A stretch of DNA of 64,000 nt, taken from positions 7,409,501 to 7,473,500 of the forward strand of contig CP136896.1 in the NCBI GenBank assembly GCA_034359265.1, in the 5' to 3' direction. Shown here piece by piece: positions 1-9,607 of this stretch (position 1 is the first letter of the stretch; every line of letters starts with the position of its first letter). Made by a program: the position numbers and the translations under genes. Below the pieces are notes generated by a model that saw only the letters and a list, made by a program, of their open reading frames with translations, did no database searches and had not been told where the DNA came from. This DNA comes from Canna indica. Its lineage: Eukaryota; Streptophyta; Magnoliopsida; Zingiberales; Cannaceae.

Positions 1-799
1 ACGCTGACGACGGACCTAGAGTGGTACTGGTTGGAGGGTTTTCCTAACTAATTGGGGTTACTGAGGCTAGAGGGCCTGCCTAGCTCAGGAACCATGGGCG
101 GGAAGCTCACTGGGCATGTCCTAGTGACCGACTCGTATTGTTTGAAAATATACTTGTATAAATGTGTGGTTTCTTTTCTTTATGGGATATGTATGGGTTG
201 GTTTAGAATTACATAGATAAAATGGTTTAATTCTAGATTTAAGAAATTATCCATGTACTTTGATACTGGTTGGATTATGGTATAAAAATGATCTATTATG
301 TTATTATTATGCATCTTATACAACTATATAGTTGTGGATCGTGGTAGGCTCCGGACCGAGCCACTCACTAAGTCTAATGTGGACTTACCATTTTGTTTTA
401 TTGTTTTTTTTTTAGCACCAGGTCAGAACCAGTAGCGATACTGGAGTACTGGGTAGCGTAGTTGGGAGCAACGGGTTCAGGGCAGATCTCGTGATAAGTC
501 GGAGTTAGAGTTAGGCTTGTGGTCGAGTTTAGAAAGAGTCTTGTAGTGAGATTTATTGTTTCTCTTTTCCATTCATTGTTTCAAAACATTCTTTGAAGTT
601 TGTTTCAGTTGGATATTCATATTTTCGCACTTTCTTTAATAGTGAATTGGATTATTTCATTTATATAATTTTATTGGTCATTAGCGTTTTAATAAAATAA
701 AAGTTTGGTTTATCTATGTGGTTTGTGGTTTTGAGTTAGGCTTCGGGGTGTGGTTGTATACCCTGGCCGGTCACATCATTCTAGAATTGGGGTGTGACA
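1..799. mobile_element. 3' portion of a long LTR (family T), cut by the window edge
   Basis: This stretch aligns along its whole length with 39781-40457, the end of a complete solo LTR in this window. Both copies finish in GGGGTGTGACA. Relative to this copy, the second one lacks about 124 bp (367-490 here), with a shared CTC at the junction. The left part is outside the window, so I cannot tell whether this is a solo LTR or the edge of a full element. It ends inside the GRF zinc-finger gene on its right. It encodes no recognisable protein. Confidence 0.85.
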
Positions 800-1253
800 C
801 ATCCAAGCACAAATGATAACATAAATATACATCTTCATTGTCCTGATTGACATTTTCAATTCTTCATATTGCTTCTCCAACTTATTCACTTTATAGTAGA
901 GGATTGTTGTCTTCTCTTGGAGTAAGTTGATTTTCTCTGTAAGTAACTCATCGTGATTCCGTGTAAGTTCCTCGCGCTCAGAATATTCATCATGCCAAAC
1001 AAAAAAACCACAATTATCTTCTCTTTTCTACAAGAATACATTGTGTTTTAATAAATACATTGGAACCAAAATTTAATACTTCAATACAACACTCAACACT
1101 TACCTTCCAATGGGCACATCTCCAAAATCGTCTCCCATGATTTTTTCTGGTTTTTGAAATTAAAATCTGAGCTTCAATTGAGTGATAGCACATAGGTCTG
1201 TTTAAAATCGAGGAAACTGATGCTTCCTCTATCTCATTGTTCGTTGATGTCAT
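776..1253 (-). CDS. Small GRF-type zinc-finger protein, 3' end replaced by LTR
   Basis: Two exons are visible on the minus strand, 1253-1104 and 1027-776, joined across a GTAAGT...TTGTAG intron, giving 133 codons. Residues 22-55 form a GRF zinc finger: a Cys/His pair (C-Y-H), then N-H-G-R-R-F-W-R-C, then after the intron D-N-C-G-F-F-V-W-H-D. The usual second Cys is His. A Lys/Glu/Leu-rich coiled-coil stretch follows, then a hydrophobic segment. This is the layout of the plant At4g04775-like family, small proteins of unknown function that may bind nucleic acid; many such genes are transposon-associated. The last eight codons lie inside the LTR ending at 799, so the natural C-terminus is lost. 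An upstream in-frame ATG at 1616 exists, but the region between looks non-coding. Expression is unknown. Confidence 0.6.
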
Positions 1254-1526
1254 TGCTTCCTCTAGGCAATAATGAGCTAAATTAACAGTGAGCTCCTTAC
1301 AATGATAATATAGAGTTAGCTCCTTACAATGATAATTAACACTGAGATAAATTACAGTGAGGTTCAGTAACAATGATAAATTATAATGAGTTAAATGAAA
1401 TGATCTTACCAGGTGAACCAAACCAAGCCGTCGAGGATAGAAGACTAGCTCACAAAAACTAACCGACGACGACTTAGGGATTTGAGGTGATGCTTCGTCA
1501 ATGAATAAGAGCTCGGGGGAGTTGGT

Positions 1527-1619
1527 TCGTCGAGGATTTGGCGCTCGGGGGAGATGCTCGTCGAGGATTTGGCGCTCGAGGGAGCTGCTCGTCGAGGATT
1601 TGGCGCTCGGGGGCACTGG
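1527..1619. repeat. 31-bp tandem repeat, three copies
   Basis: The motif TCGTCGAGGATTTGGCGCTC starts at 1527, 1558 and 1589, an exact 31-bp period with one or two substitutions. It lies about 300 bp upstream of the GRF zinc-finger start codon. The period is not a multiple of three, so it is not a coding repeat. Confidence 0.85.
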
Positions 1620-1699
1620 GGGAGCTGCTCGACTTAGGGATTCTTTGCCGAGGCTATCGAGATGAGGAGATTTAGGGCAAAATGTGGGGCGGTTGGGAT

Positions 1700-2052
1700 T
1701 TATTTTAGGGCTTTTCTGATGTCCACGTGTGCTTCACACGTGGACAAGTCAAAACAACGTTTTAAAAAAATTGAAAAAATAATTTTTTAATCAACGTGTG
1801 GAGCACACGTGGACATCGAAAAAGGTTTTGAAAAAAAAGGAATTTTTTATTCGGTTCCGAATAAAAAAATATTTTTTTATTACACGTGTACATGCCACGT
1901 GGTAGGGTTAACGAGGTAGCTGACGAAATTTTGACGGAGAGATGCAATTGATACAAATGTGATAGTTGAGGATGCAATTTGGAAAAGTCAAAATTCATGA
2001 TAGATTTGAGACAAAGTCTATAATTCAGGATATATTCATGCAATTACCCATA
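1700..2052. repeat. Foldback-element arm with CACGTG hairpins
   Basis: A perfect 11-bp stem (1721-1731 with 1735-1745, loop CTT) contains CACGTG on both sides. A second hairpin, ACGTGTG/CACACGT, sits at 1794-1810, and more CACGTG-like sites lie near 1880-1905. The right end, up to GCAATTACCC at about 2050, resembles the terminus of the foldback element near 50949. It probably represents one arm of a similar element. CACGTG is the plant G-box core, but no gene is positioned to use these sites. Confidence 0.5.
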
Positions 2053-2880
2053 AAAATATAATCTAAATTATTAATTTCATTTAAAAATATCTCTAATTGA
2101 ATTTTGTATTAACATTGTAGGATAAGAATAATATTGCAAGAAAGTTTCGATTATGGAATGCAATAACTTATTTCATCCAATTTATAGAATAAAAATAGGA
2201 AGTTTACTCAGAACTAAATTCCATTATGTTCTAATGATCATTCCAAGCACTAGCAAATATCAGCAAGTTTCTCCTCTCAGTCTTCGGTTCTCCCTGACAG
2301 CCGGACTTCCTCCCTCTCACCACCATTCTTTCGCGTGCTGGAATGCAATATGTAATCAAAGAGCTTGAAGGTTTGTTTGTTTTTGTCAGTCTCAGTCTCA
2401 GACTCTCAGTATGTGATCATTGATCAGCTTCGGAATCATAGCTTTATTTTTGCTGGATAAAAGAAAAATCTTACCTTACTTACAATTTCCCTAAACAAAA
2501 GGTTGATCGATCTTAGTTACTTTCTAGCGTCTCTTGCAAGAGTTCTTGATGTCGATATGTCTTTTGATTCCTAGCTTTCTGTTTGTTTTGGTTTTTTCTG
2601 AAGAAGTTCTTGATGTCGATCTATCTTTTGATTCAAAATCTGATTTTTATTGCTTGAGTTTTCGACTTTGGGGTTGTTCAAATAGTTCATCTGATTTTTC
2701 ATATATGTTTGATTCATTATGCACGCCATACATTTGATCACATTTTGATATTTTCTTTTCTTTTCTTATCAATCACCATCTCCCAGCTTAGCGAAGAGTC
2801 AAAATGTTAATTGTCAAGTTAGGCTTGCAGTTTTCATATAATGGTAATGTGAAGTCAACTTTTTGATCAAATATATTATA
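2053..2880. other. Intergenic, no supported gene
   Basis: This is AT-rich DNA with only short unsupported open frames. A small run of TCAGTCTCAG-like repeats lies near 2388-2410. I see no conserved domain, RNA gene or transposon terminus. Confidence 0.6.
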
Positions 2881-3315
2881 TAGGGATAACAACGGTTTGA
2901 TTAATCGTATTTTTTTGTGGTTAATCAAAATCGAAACTGACTAAATACACGTTAATCAAAATCGGAATCGGTCGATTTCAAAAACTAGTATCCGAAACCG
3001 AAATCGGTTTGTTGGGTTCGAATAGAACTAGTTACTTGTTTACTAACCGATTAGTAAACAGATAACCGTTTAGTAAGATACATTTTGAAATATATAAAAT
3101 TTATCAAAATAATTAATATTACCGGTTCTGGTAACGATTAATCGGTAATCAAAATCGTAACATATAACCGATTTTGATTACCGGTTATCCGTGACCCGAT
3201 AATCGAAATCGTACAAATTTTAATCAGTTTTTTGATTTTACTAACCGAAATCGAAATCAAATCACAAATTTACTATCCGAAACAATAAATGAACCGATTT
3301 CAATTGTCATCCATA
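2881..3315. mobile_element. hAT-type MITE with 8-bp target duplication ATATTATA
   Basis: The termini TAGGGATAACAA and TTGTCATCCATA are imperfect inverted repeats. They are flanked by a perfect 8-bp direct repeat, ATATTATA (2873-2880 and 3316-3323), the duplication length of hAT transposons. The interior is built from reiterated AACCGA and TAATCG-like words and has no coding capacity. Four further elements of this type occur in the window. Confidence 0.85.
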
Positions 3316-5839
3316 ATATTATACATATCATTTCTTACCATCGAAGTCCTATAATAACAAAATTTCTAACTATAAAAAAATTAAAATTTTGGTTCCTTTT
3401 TGTCCTAAGACATGCCATTAGTGAAATGTGAGTACCAATTTTAGAATCAGTATCGGTTTCAAAATTTTGTCACCCAAAAGCTATGCATTTTTTATTCCTC
3501 CATAATCAGTATTAAAAAAAATAATCAAAATTTCAAAATCAGTGTCAGTTTCTTTATTCCTCCCGTGATTACGTAACTAGCACATTTTTGTCACCCAAAA
3601 GCTGTGCATTTGTTGTGCTGTTGCTTTATTGCATTGGGTGAAATGTGAGTTTTTTCTCTCTTTAAAATCATAAATAGATTTGTTGAGGAAAAAAAATAAA
3701 AGAAAAGAGAAATATGTCACTTCCAGTATGGAGCATTCTACTATCTGTTTTTTTTTCGATTGTAAAATTCAACATGTAATTTTATTTTTTTTCATTCTTA
3801 TTTCTTGATTGTTATAGCATTATAGCAAGAAAAAAAAAGAAATTATTGAGAGTTTTTGTTGAAAAGAATATACACAATAATAACACAATTTTGAATCATC
3901 AACTTCCCCATCCAAGTTTTATAATAAAAATTTATATTAATTTTATTTAATAAATGAATGATCACATTTTAAAATTTTACCTTAGTTCACGATATTTCTT
4001 GGGCCGCCCTTGCCCACATTCACTACTTAAACACATCGTTTAGTGTTTTCACAAATCCACTAAATTAAGAATGTCTCCTTTAAGTGGATTTACAAACTGA
4101 GGTTACCAACCTCTCCCTAGAGAACCTCCAACATATCAAGCTTCAATAAAATCAAACTTAATTTAGTAACTCAAGTGAATTTATGCCTCTAAACCAAAAT
4201 AACCACTTCACCTAGACCTAATATCCATATCCTAAGTCTAAAAACAATCTTTAAATGAATACATAAATGAACCAAAATTATAAAATAAATGAAGCACTAA
4301 TTAAAACAACAATACTTGTCTCCAATGACAAGCTTATAACTTGTCTTGATGTCTTTTGATGATGAATCGAGTAATATTTTTTTTTGGATATTTTCGATTT
4401 CGATTTAATCTTTTTGATTGCAGACATCTTATTTTTTTAATTTCAAACTTAAAATTATTTCTCATTCAAACATTAATTAATTATTTTTATCATTAAAACA
4501 AAGATTATAATCAATGTTCAAAACTTTAAACCCACACCACTGACCACAATCTCTATATGTGCCTAAAAAATCAAGTTTTGACCCATCATTTGACAAGCTA
4601 ATTATTTACATAATCTACTCAGGCATTCAATCAAACTAACTAGACCTTTTTGGGGAAACAGGCTGCATGGGATAAAGATGTCATTCAATCTACAAAAATG
4701 ACAACCGTAAGCCTCTCAAATAATTATTTCATTTTTAACCTAAATTATTTAATCAAATCCTAAATATAAATTTCAAGAACATATTTACTTCATGGGATAA
4801 AGATGAATAAAATTAAAGATAAATTTATATTTTTTATTTATTTAGTGTATGAATTAAAATAAAATAGGATTAAAAAAATATTAATTTGATATTATATTTG
4901 GTATATATCGGATTTAAAAAAAAATCCAATACTGCCTTATTTGATATCATATACTATTCAATCCTATCCACTAAAGTAAACGAACCATTAAGCCTCGTTT
5001 GCTTTGATGGATTAAGGAGGTGAATTGAATTTTAAAATTTAATCCATTGTTTGCTGCAGTAATGGATATGAATTGGGCCGAATATTGAGTGAATTTATTT
5101 TGGTCCAAATTCACCGCTAGCCCGATTTAAAAATCTTAGAGAGAGGATGAGTTTAGGACCCAAATTCACATGATATGAATTTTTATATCCTATTCATGCT
5201 TCTTATCCTATGCCAAAACAAACATAGGATAGGATTTCAAGAAATCATCTTGGATTTCTATCCCACCCTTATTCATCTTAAATCCTATCTCATTCAAATC
5301 ATAGAATAAGGGATGATATGATAATGGATGAATTAATATCCATTGTTTGTTTAGTGCATACATTAAAAAAAAATTATGATTGAAAAAATATAAAATTAAA
5401 TATTATATTCGATGTACACCGTATTTAAAAACTTCATATTCAATCTTCTCATAATTATTATTCAATCCAATCATATTCTATCTAACGAAGTAATTATATC
5501 AACTTAAAACAAACTTTTATGCCCATTAGCACTTTTAATTAATAATAAAACAATTATAAGAATTTAGTTACATTACTAACAAATTCTATCTCTTAATTTT
5601 TTTGTTTATTTAAGTTTACACATGCATTTTTATTCAAGCAAACGTAGAGTTAAACTATAAACTACATGCATTATTTTAATATATTTTTTTAAAAAAACTA
5701 AAAATACTTTTACACATGTCTTGACATGGTTACGTACACAAAATCTGTCAAAATATATATTAGAAAATGTTTTGAAAATATATAAATTTAATACTTATAT
5801 AGTTAGGAGATGAATATTAATAGTATTGTTGTATACATC
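3316..5839. other. AT-rich intergenic DNA with a dispersed short repeat
   Basis: No gene is supported. Stretches near 4793-4990 and 5285-5500 resemble each other and 43145-43335. They share TTATTTATTTAGTG followed by a tract ending in poly-A and a TATCATAT-type tail, so they look like members of one short MITE-like family. The piece starting near 4993 (GCCTCGTTTGCTTTGATGG) also looks like a MITE end, but I could not find its partner. Confidence 0.5.
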
Positions 5840-6029
5840 TGTATTAGCTCTTTGAGCCCGATCGAATTGGTTCCGGAAGCAACCTAGCTCATGAATAAGA
5901 TCAAGAATGAACCAACTAAGACTCGACCCGGGGACTCCACCCCGCCTTACAAGGATATTAATATCTCATATTTATCATCAGAAATTCGACAATAATAAAT
6001 CCGTAATCTATGATATAACAATCGACTTA

Positions 6030-7185
6030 CACTACTAGAATTATGAGTATCAGCAACGGCTGGTGCCGTTGCTGGGCCGTTGCTGAAGAGCATCAGCAAC
6101 GGCCGAGCCGTTGCAATAAAGCCGTGACAGAAACGCGCGTTGCTGATGATTATCAGCAACGGCCGCTCGGGCCGTCGCTAAAAATATTATCAGCAACGGC
6201 TCGGGCCGTCGCAACGCCGTTGCTGATAACATTAATAACAATGGCTTTCGATGCCGTGGCCTGCGCCGGCACCAGCGATGCATCGGCGCTGATGGTGCAG
6301 TTGTGGAGGATGAGGCCGGTCGCCTCGTGTCGGTCCTTACGGCCCTGCACTCGCAACGCCACCGCCTGGTGCTTCTCCGCCCCGGCCGAGTTCTCCACCC
6401 CAAAGTCCTTCCCGATGAACCCATCGCCAACGTCCACTCGCAACACCTCCGATATGACTTCGTTCTCCGAGAGCAATCGCCGGCTAAGGGACGGCAGCTG
6501 GAACGAGGTGAGCACCGTCGACATCTGGTCGACGATCGCCAACGTGTTGCTCGTCAGCATGGAGGAGCTATTCAGGGCTTTGGTCATGGAGGAGCCAACT
6601 TGTCGACCGAGTTCCTGAGCTCGCCGATGGCGTAGTCGAGCAGCTCCTTGCAGTTCTCGAGGGCTTCGCTCGTCCGGTTGTCCTTCGCTGAGTCCATCGG
6701 CCGACCGCCGCCGGCCGAAACCCTAGAAATAGGGTTTCGGTCGGATTTCCCGCCGGCCGCAACAGGAAGAGACGGCCGGCCGGCGAAGCATACCTGAACA
6801 AGTCGGCAGCAGCGGGAGGAGGAAGAGGCGTCGTCGGCGTCGGCAGCGGCGGCGAGAGGCGAGAGCAGAAGCGGCGGCGGCAGCAGCGGGAGGAAGAAGG
6901 GTCGGGCGCGACTGCGTGCCCTATATAAACTTATCAGCAACGGCTCACTCGCCCGTTAGAAAGCCGTTGCTAATAAGTTATCATCAGCAACGGCTCACTT
7001 GTCCGTTAGAAAGCCGTTGCTGATAATTAACATCATCAGCAACGGCTCGCGTGTCCGTTAGAAAGCCGTTGCAGATACCTCATATCTGCAACGGCTCGAG
7101 CGGCCGTATGAATGCCGTTGCAAATAGCAACGGCTTGAGCGGCCGTTGCTGATAGCCGTTGCTGAAGACCATATTTCTAGTAGTG
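6030..7185 (-). mobile_element. Non-autonomous CACTA (En/Spm-type) element, 1.16 kb, TSD TTA
   Basis: The element begins CACTACTAGAA and ends TTCTAGTAGTG, a perfect 11-bp terminal inverted repeat, and is flanked by the 3-bp duplication TTA (6027-6029 and 7186-7188). Both subterminal zones carry many direct and inverted copies of CAGCAACGGC and GCCGTTGCTG. The same termini, subterminal motif and a promoter-side block (GTGCCCTATATAAAC next to AAACCCTA-type sequence) recur in the larger CACTA at 55597-60511, so the two belong to one family. No transposase is present. The interior holds pectinesterase-derived sequence on the minus strand. It inserted into a degenerate LTR. Confidence 0.93.
6255..6697 (-). 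pseudogene. Captured pectinesterase (PMEI-PME) gene fragments inside CACTA
   Basis: On the minus strand, 6697 to about 6587 encodes the end of a PMEI pro-domain (S-E-A-L-E-N-C-K-E-L-L-D-Y-A-I). From about 6587 another frame gives A-L-N-S-S-S-M-L-T-S-N, which normally lies further along that domain, then the S-R-R-L-L-S linker. Next come two catalytic-domain blocks: G-F-I-G-K-D-F with A-G-A-E-K-H-Q-A-V-A-L-R, and directly after it G-R-K-D-R-H-E-A-T-G-L with N-C-T-I-S-A-D. In genuine type I pectin methylesterases these blocks are separated by tens of residues, including the Asp and Gln catalytic region, absent here. The piece is therefore a mosaic of deleted or separately captured exons with a frameshift. 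It cannot encode an active enzyme. It could give a chimeric transcript or small RNAs. Confidence 0.82.
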
Positions 7186-7188
7186 TTA

Positions 7189-8110
7189 CTCAAGGCACAT
7201 TTCCATAAAATTTTAGAAGACATCCTCATCGAATACCTTGATTTACTCTACAAAACAATCATGATACACCCAAATATACTCTCGAGTCGAATTCATATTA
7301 ACCTCTAATTCGTTCTTACTTAGCATTGAAGTATCTTTGGAGATCACCATCGGAGTCATGTCTAGCCAGAAATCAAGGAAGCTGGTAGCACTCCGACTTC
7401 ATAATATAACATCTAATATTCCTTTATTTTCTTTTCCTGATTTATTATTTTTAAATGATACAAATAAATGGACAAATTCTATCATCCCCTCAGCATAATT
7501 AAACAGCATTGTCCTCAAATATAGCTTTTCTCGTCCCCTCAATTAGGGCATAGCATCGAGCGGGTCGGGTCAATACCTGATCGAATATTAACTTGAAATT
7601 TTTAAAAAAATTATACCCGACCTGAATAATCCGAAAAAATTATACCCGACCTGACTTATTCAAGGCGCATTCCCATAAAATTCTAGAAGACATCCTCGTC
7701 AAATACCTTGATTTACTCTACAAAACAATCATGATACACTCAAATATACTCTCGAGTCAAATTCATATTAACCTCTAATTCGTTCTTACTTAGCATTGAA
7801 GTATCTTTGGAGATCACCATCAGAGTCATGTCTAGCCAGAAATCAAGGAAGCTGGTAGCACTCTGACTTCAGAATATAACATCTAATATTCCTTTATTTT
7901 CTTTTCCTGATTTATTATTTTTAAATGATACAAATAAATGGACAAATTCTATCATCCCCTCAGCATAATTAAACAACATTGTCCTCAAATATAGCCTTTC
8001 TCGTCCCCTCAATAGGGCATAGCATCGAGCGGGTCGGGTCAATACCCGATCGAATATTAACTCGAAATTTTCAAAAAAATTATACCCAACCTGAATAATC
8101 CGAAAAAATC
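7189..8110. repeat. 470-bp tandem duplication of a degenerate LTR end
   Basis: The sequence from 7191 (CAAGGCACATTTCC) repeats from 7661 (CAAGGCGCATTCCC) with scattered substitutions over about 450 bp, including a GCGGGTCGGGTC tract. Together with 5840-6029, left of the CACTA element, it resembles 42497-42880: both contain GCCCGATCG, a CTCCACC-type tract and TACAAGGA, and TTCTTACTT...CTTTG near an LTR-like end. The CACTA element thus sits inside an old LTR fragment whose right part later duplicated. Confidence 0.7.
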
Positions 8111-8310
8111 GGGCCCTAACCCGATTAATCTGAATAACTCAAATTCAGTTTAGAAAAATAAAAAATAAAATAAAATTCATCTTGAGAATGATGATAAAAA
8201 AATGTGAACAATTGTATTAAAATTATAACTCAAGTAGACTTGAACTCAAGACCTCATAATTTTTATCTCTACCCTTTTCATCACAAAGCCAACATTATTT
8301 TTTATCAATA

Positions 8311-8365
8311 TATATAACATAAGTATATATATAACATAAGTATATATATAACATAAGTATATATT
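8311..8365. repeat. Microsatellite-like 17-bp repeat
   Basis: Three near-perfect copies of a unit containing TATATATAACATAAG occur in a row, with a partial fourth. Confidence 0.8.
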
Positions 8366-8451
8366 TAACTGAAAATCGGGTCGGGTCGAAGTAAACAGGA
8401 TTTTCACCTGAACCCGACCCGACCCAAAACAGTAGATGAAAATTTAAAAAA

Positions 8452-9411
8452 GGAAAAAGGTACAAAAATGCCCACAATATTTTCTCACGGGTATTAAAAT
8501 GATCCATAACATTTTTTTGGGATCAAAAATACCCATTACGTTATGGAATTGTGTACAAAAATGCCCCTATAGGTAAACGACGTTAATTAAGAGATAACAG
8601 AGCTGACGTGGCCGATCACTATGACACGTTTATTTTGGACCTAAAATGCCCCCGAGGTTATTGAAAATGGTACAAAAATGATATCAGACTAACTTTTGTT
8701 AGATGAGACTTAACAGAGATGTCGTGGATACTGATAAAGATGTTGACTTTACACGTGGCGCATATGCAGAGAACAACTTGCCATGTAAGCGACACATAAG
8801 AAATCGAAACTGAAATCGAAAACTAAAAATTTAAAAAATAAAAATTGAAACTGAAATCATAAAATCGGTTAATCGAAAAATTTGGTTCGATTTCAAATCG
8901 ATTTTTTAATTAATCGAATTTTTAATTTTTTTATTCACCCCTAAGGTTGCGTTGCAAGTTGCTCTCTACATGTGCACCACGTGTAAAGTCAACATCTCTA
9001 TCAGTATCCACGACATCTCTGTTAAGTCTCATCTAACAGAAGTTAACTTGGTGTCATTTTTGTACCATTTTTAATAACCTCAGGGGTATTTTAGCTCCAA
9101 GACAAACGTTAGAGATATTTTAGTACTCGTGAGAAAACGTTAGAGATATTTTTGTACATGTGAGAAAACGTTAGGGACATTTTAGTACCTGTGAGAATAC
9201 GTCTTGGTCTGCATGCACGCCACATGTCCACGTTATCAGTCCCGGTCATCAGCCACGTCAGCTCCGTTATCTTTCAACTAACACCGTTTACCTATAGAGG
9301 TATTTTTGTACCCAATTCCATAACGTGAGTGATATTTTTGATCTCAAAAAAATCTTAAGGGTATTTTAGTACTCGTGAGAAAACGTTAGAGATATTTTTT
9401 GTATCTTTTCC
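8452..9411. mobile_element. 960-bp foldback element with long inverted arms
   Basis: The left end GGAAAAAGGTACAAAAATGC pairs with the right end GTATCTTTTCC. Long stretches of the two arms are inverted copies: CCTATAGGTAAACG near 8570 with CGTTTACCTATAG near 9285, and AACAGAGATGTCGTGG near 8712 with CCACGACATCTCTGTT near 9008. The roughly 150-bp middle (8795-8945) is an unrelated AATCGAA-rich tract. There is no coding capacity. Flanks are A/T runs, so a 9-bp MULE-type duplication is possible but not provable. It interrupts a GGGTCGGGTC-rich tract that resumes at 9420. A related fragment lies at 41270-41400. Confidence 0.8.
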
Positions 9412-9607
9412 TTTTTAAAAATGTAACTCGACCCGATCTGATATATCCGAATAACTCGACCTAAAATGAATTTTCGGATCGAATTTTTGGAATTTTTCGG
9501 TTGGATCGGATTTTGCTCCGTCGTTGACTGACGCCGTTCACTTCACTTGGGCAACTTCAGTAGCTGATCAATTGTAATTTGTACTCTGGGCGGCAGGGGA
9601 GGCCACA

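Noticed and set aside
2153..2737. Short plus-strand frames with hydrophobic stretches
   Set aside because: They lack any family motif and lie in AT-rich DNA; hydrophobicity follows from T-rich composition.
6584..6940. Long minus-strand frame starting at 6940 as a complete gene
   Set aside because: Its first half (before 6697) is Arg/Pro/Leu-rich translation of CACTA promoter-side sequence; only the part after 6697 shows pectinesterase-inhibitor similarity.
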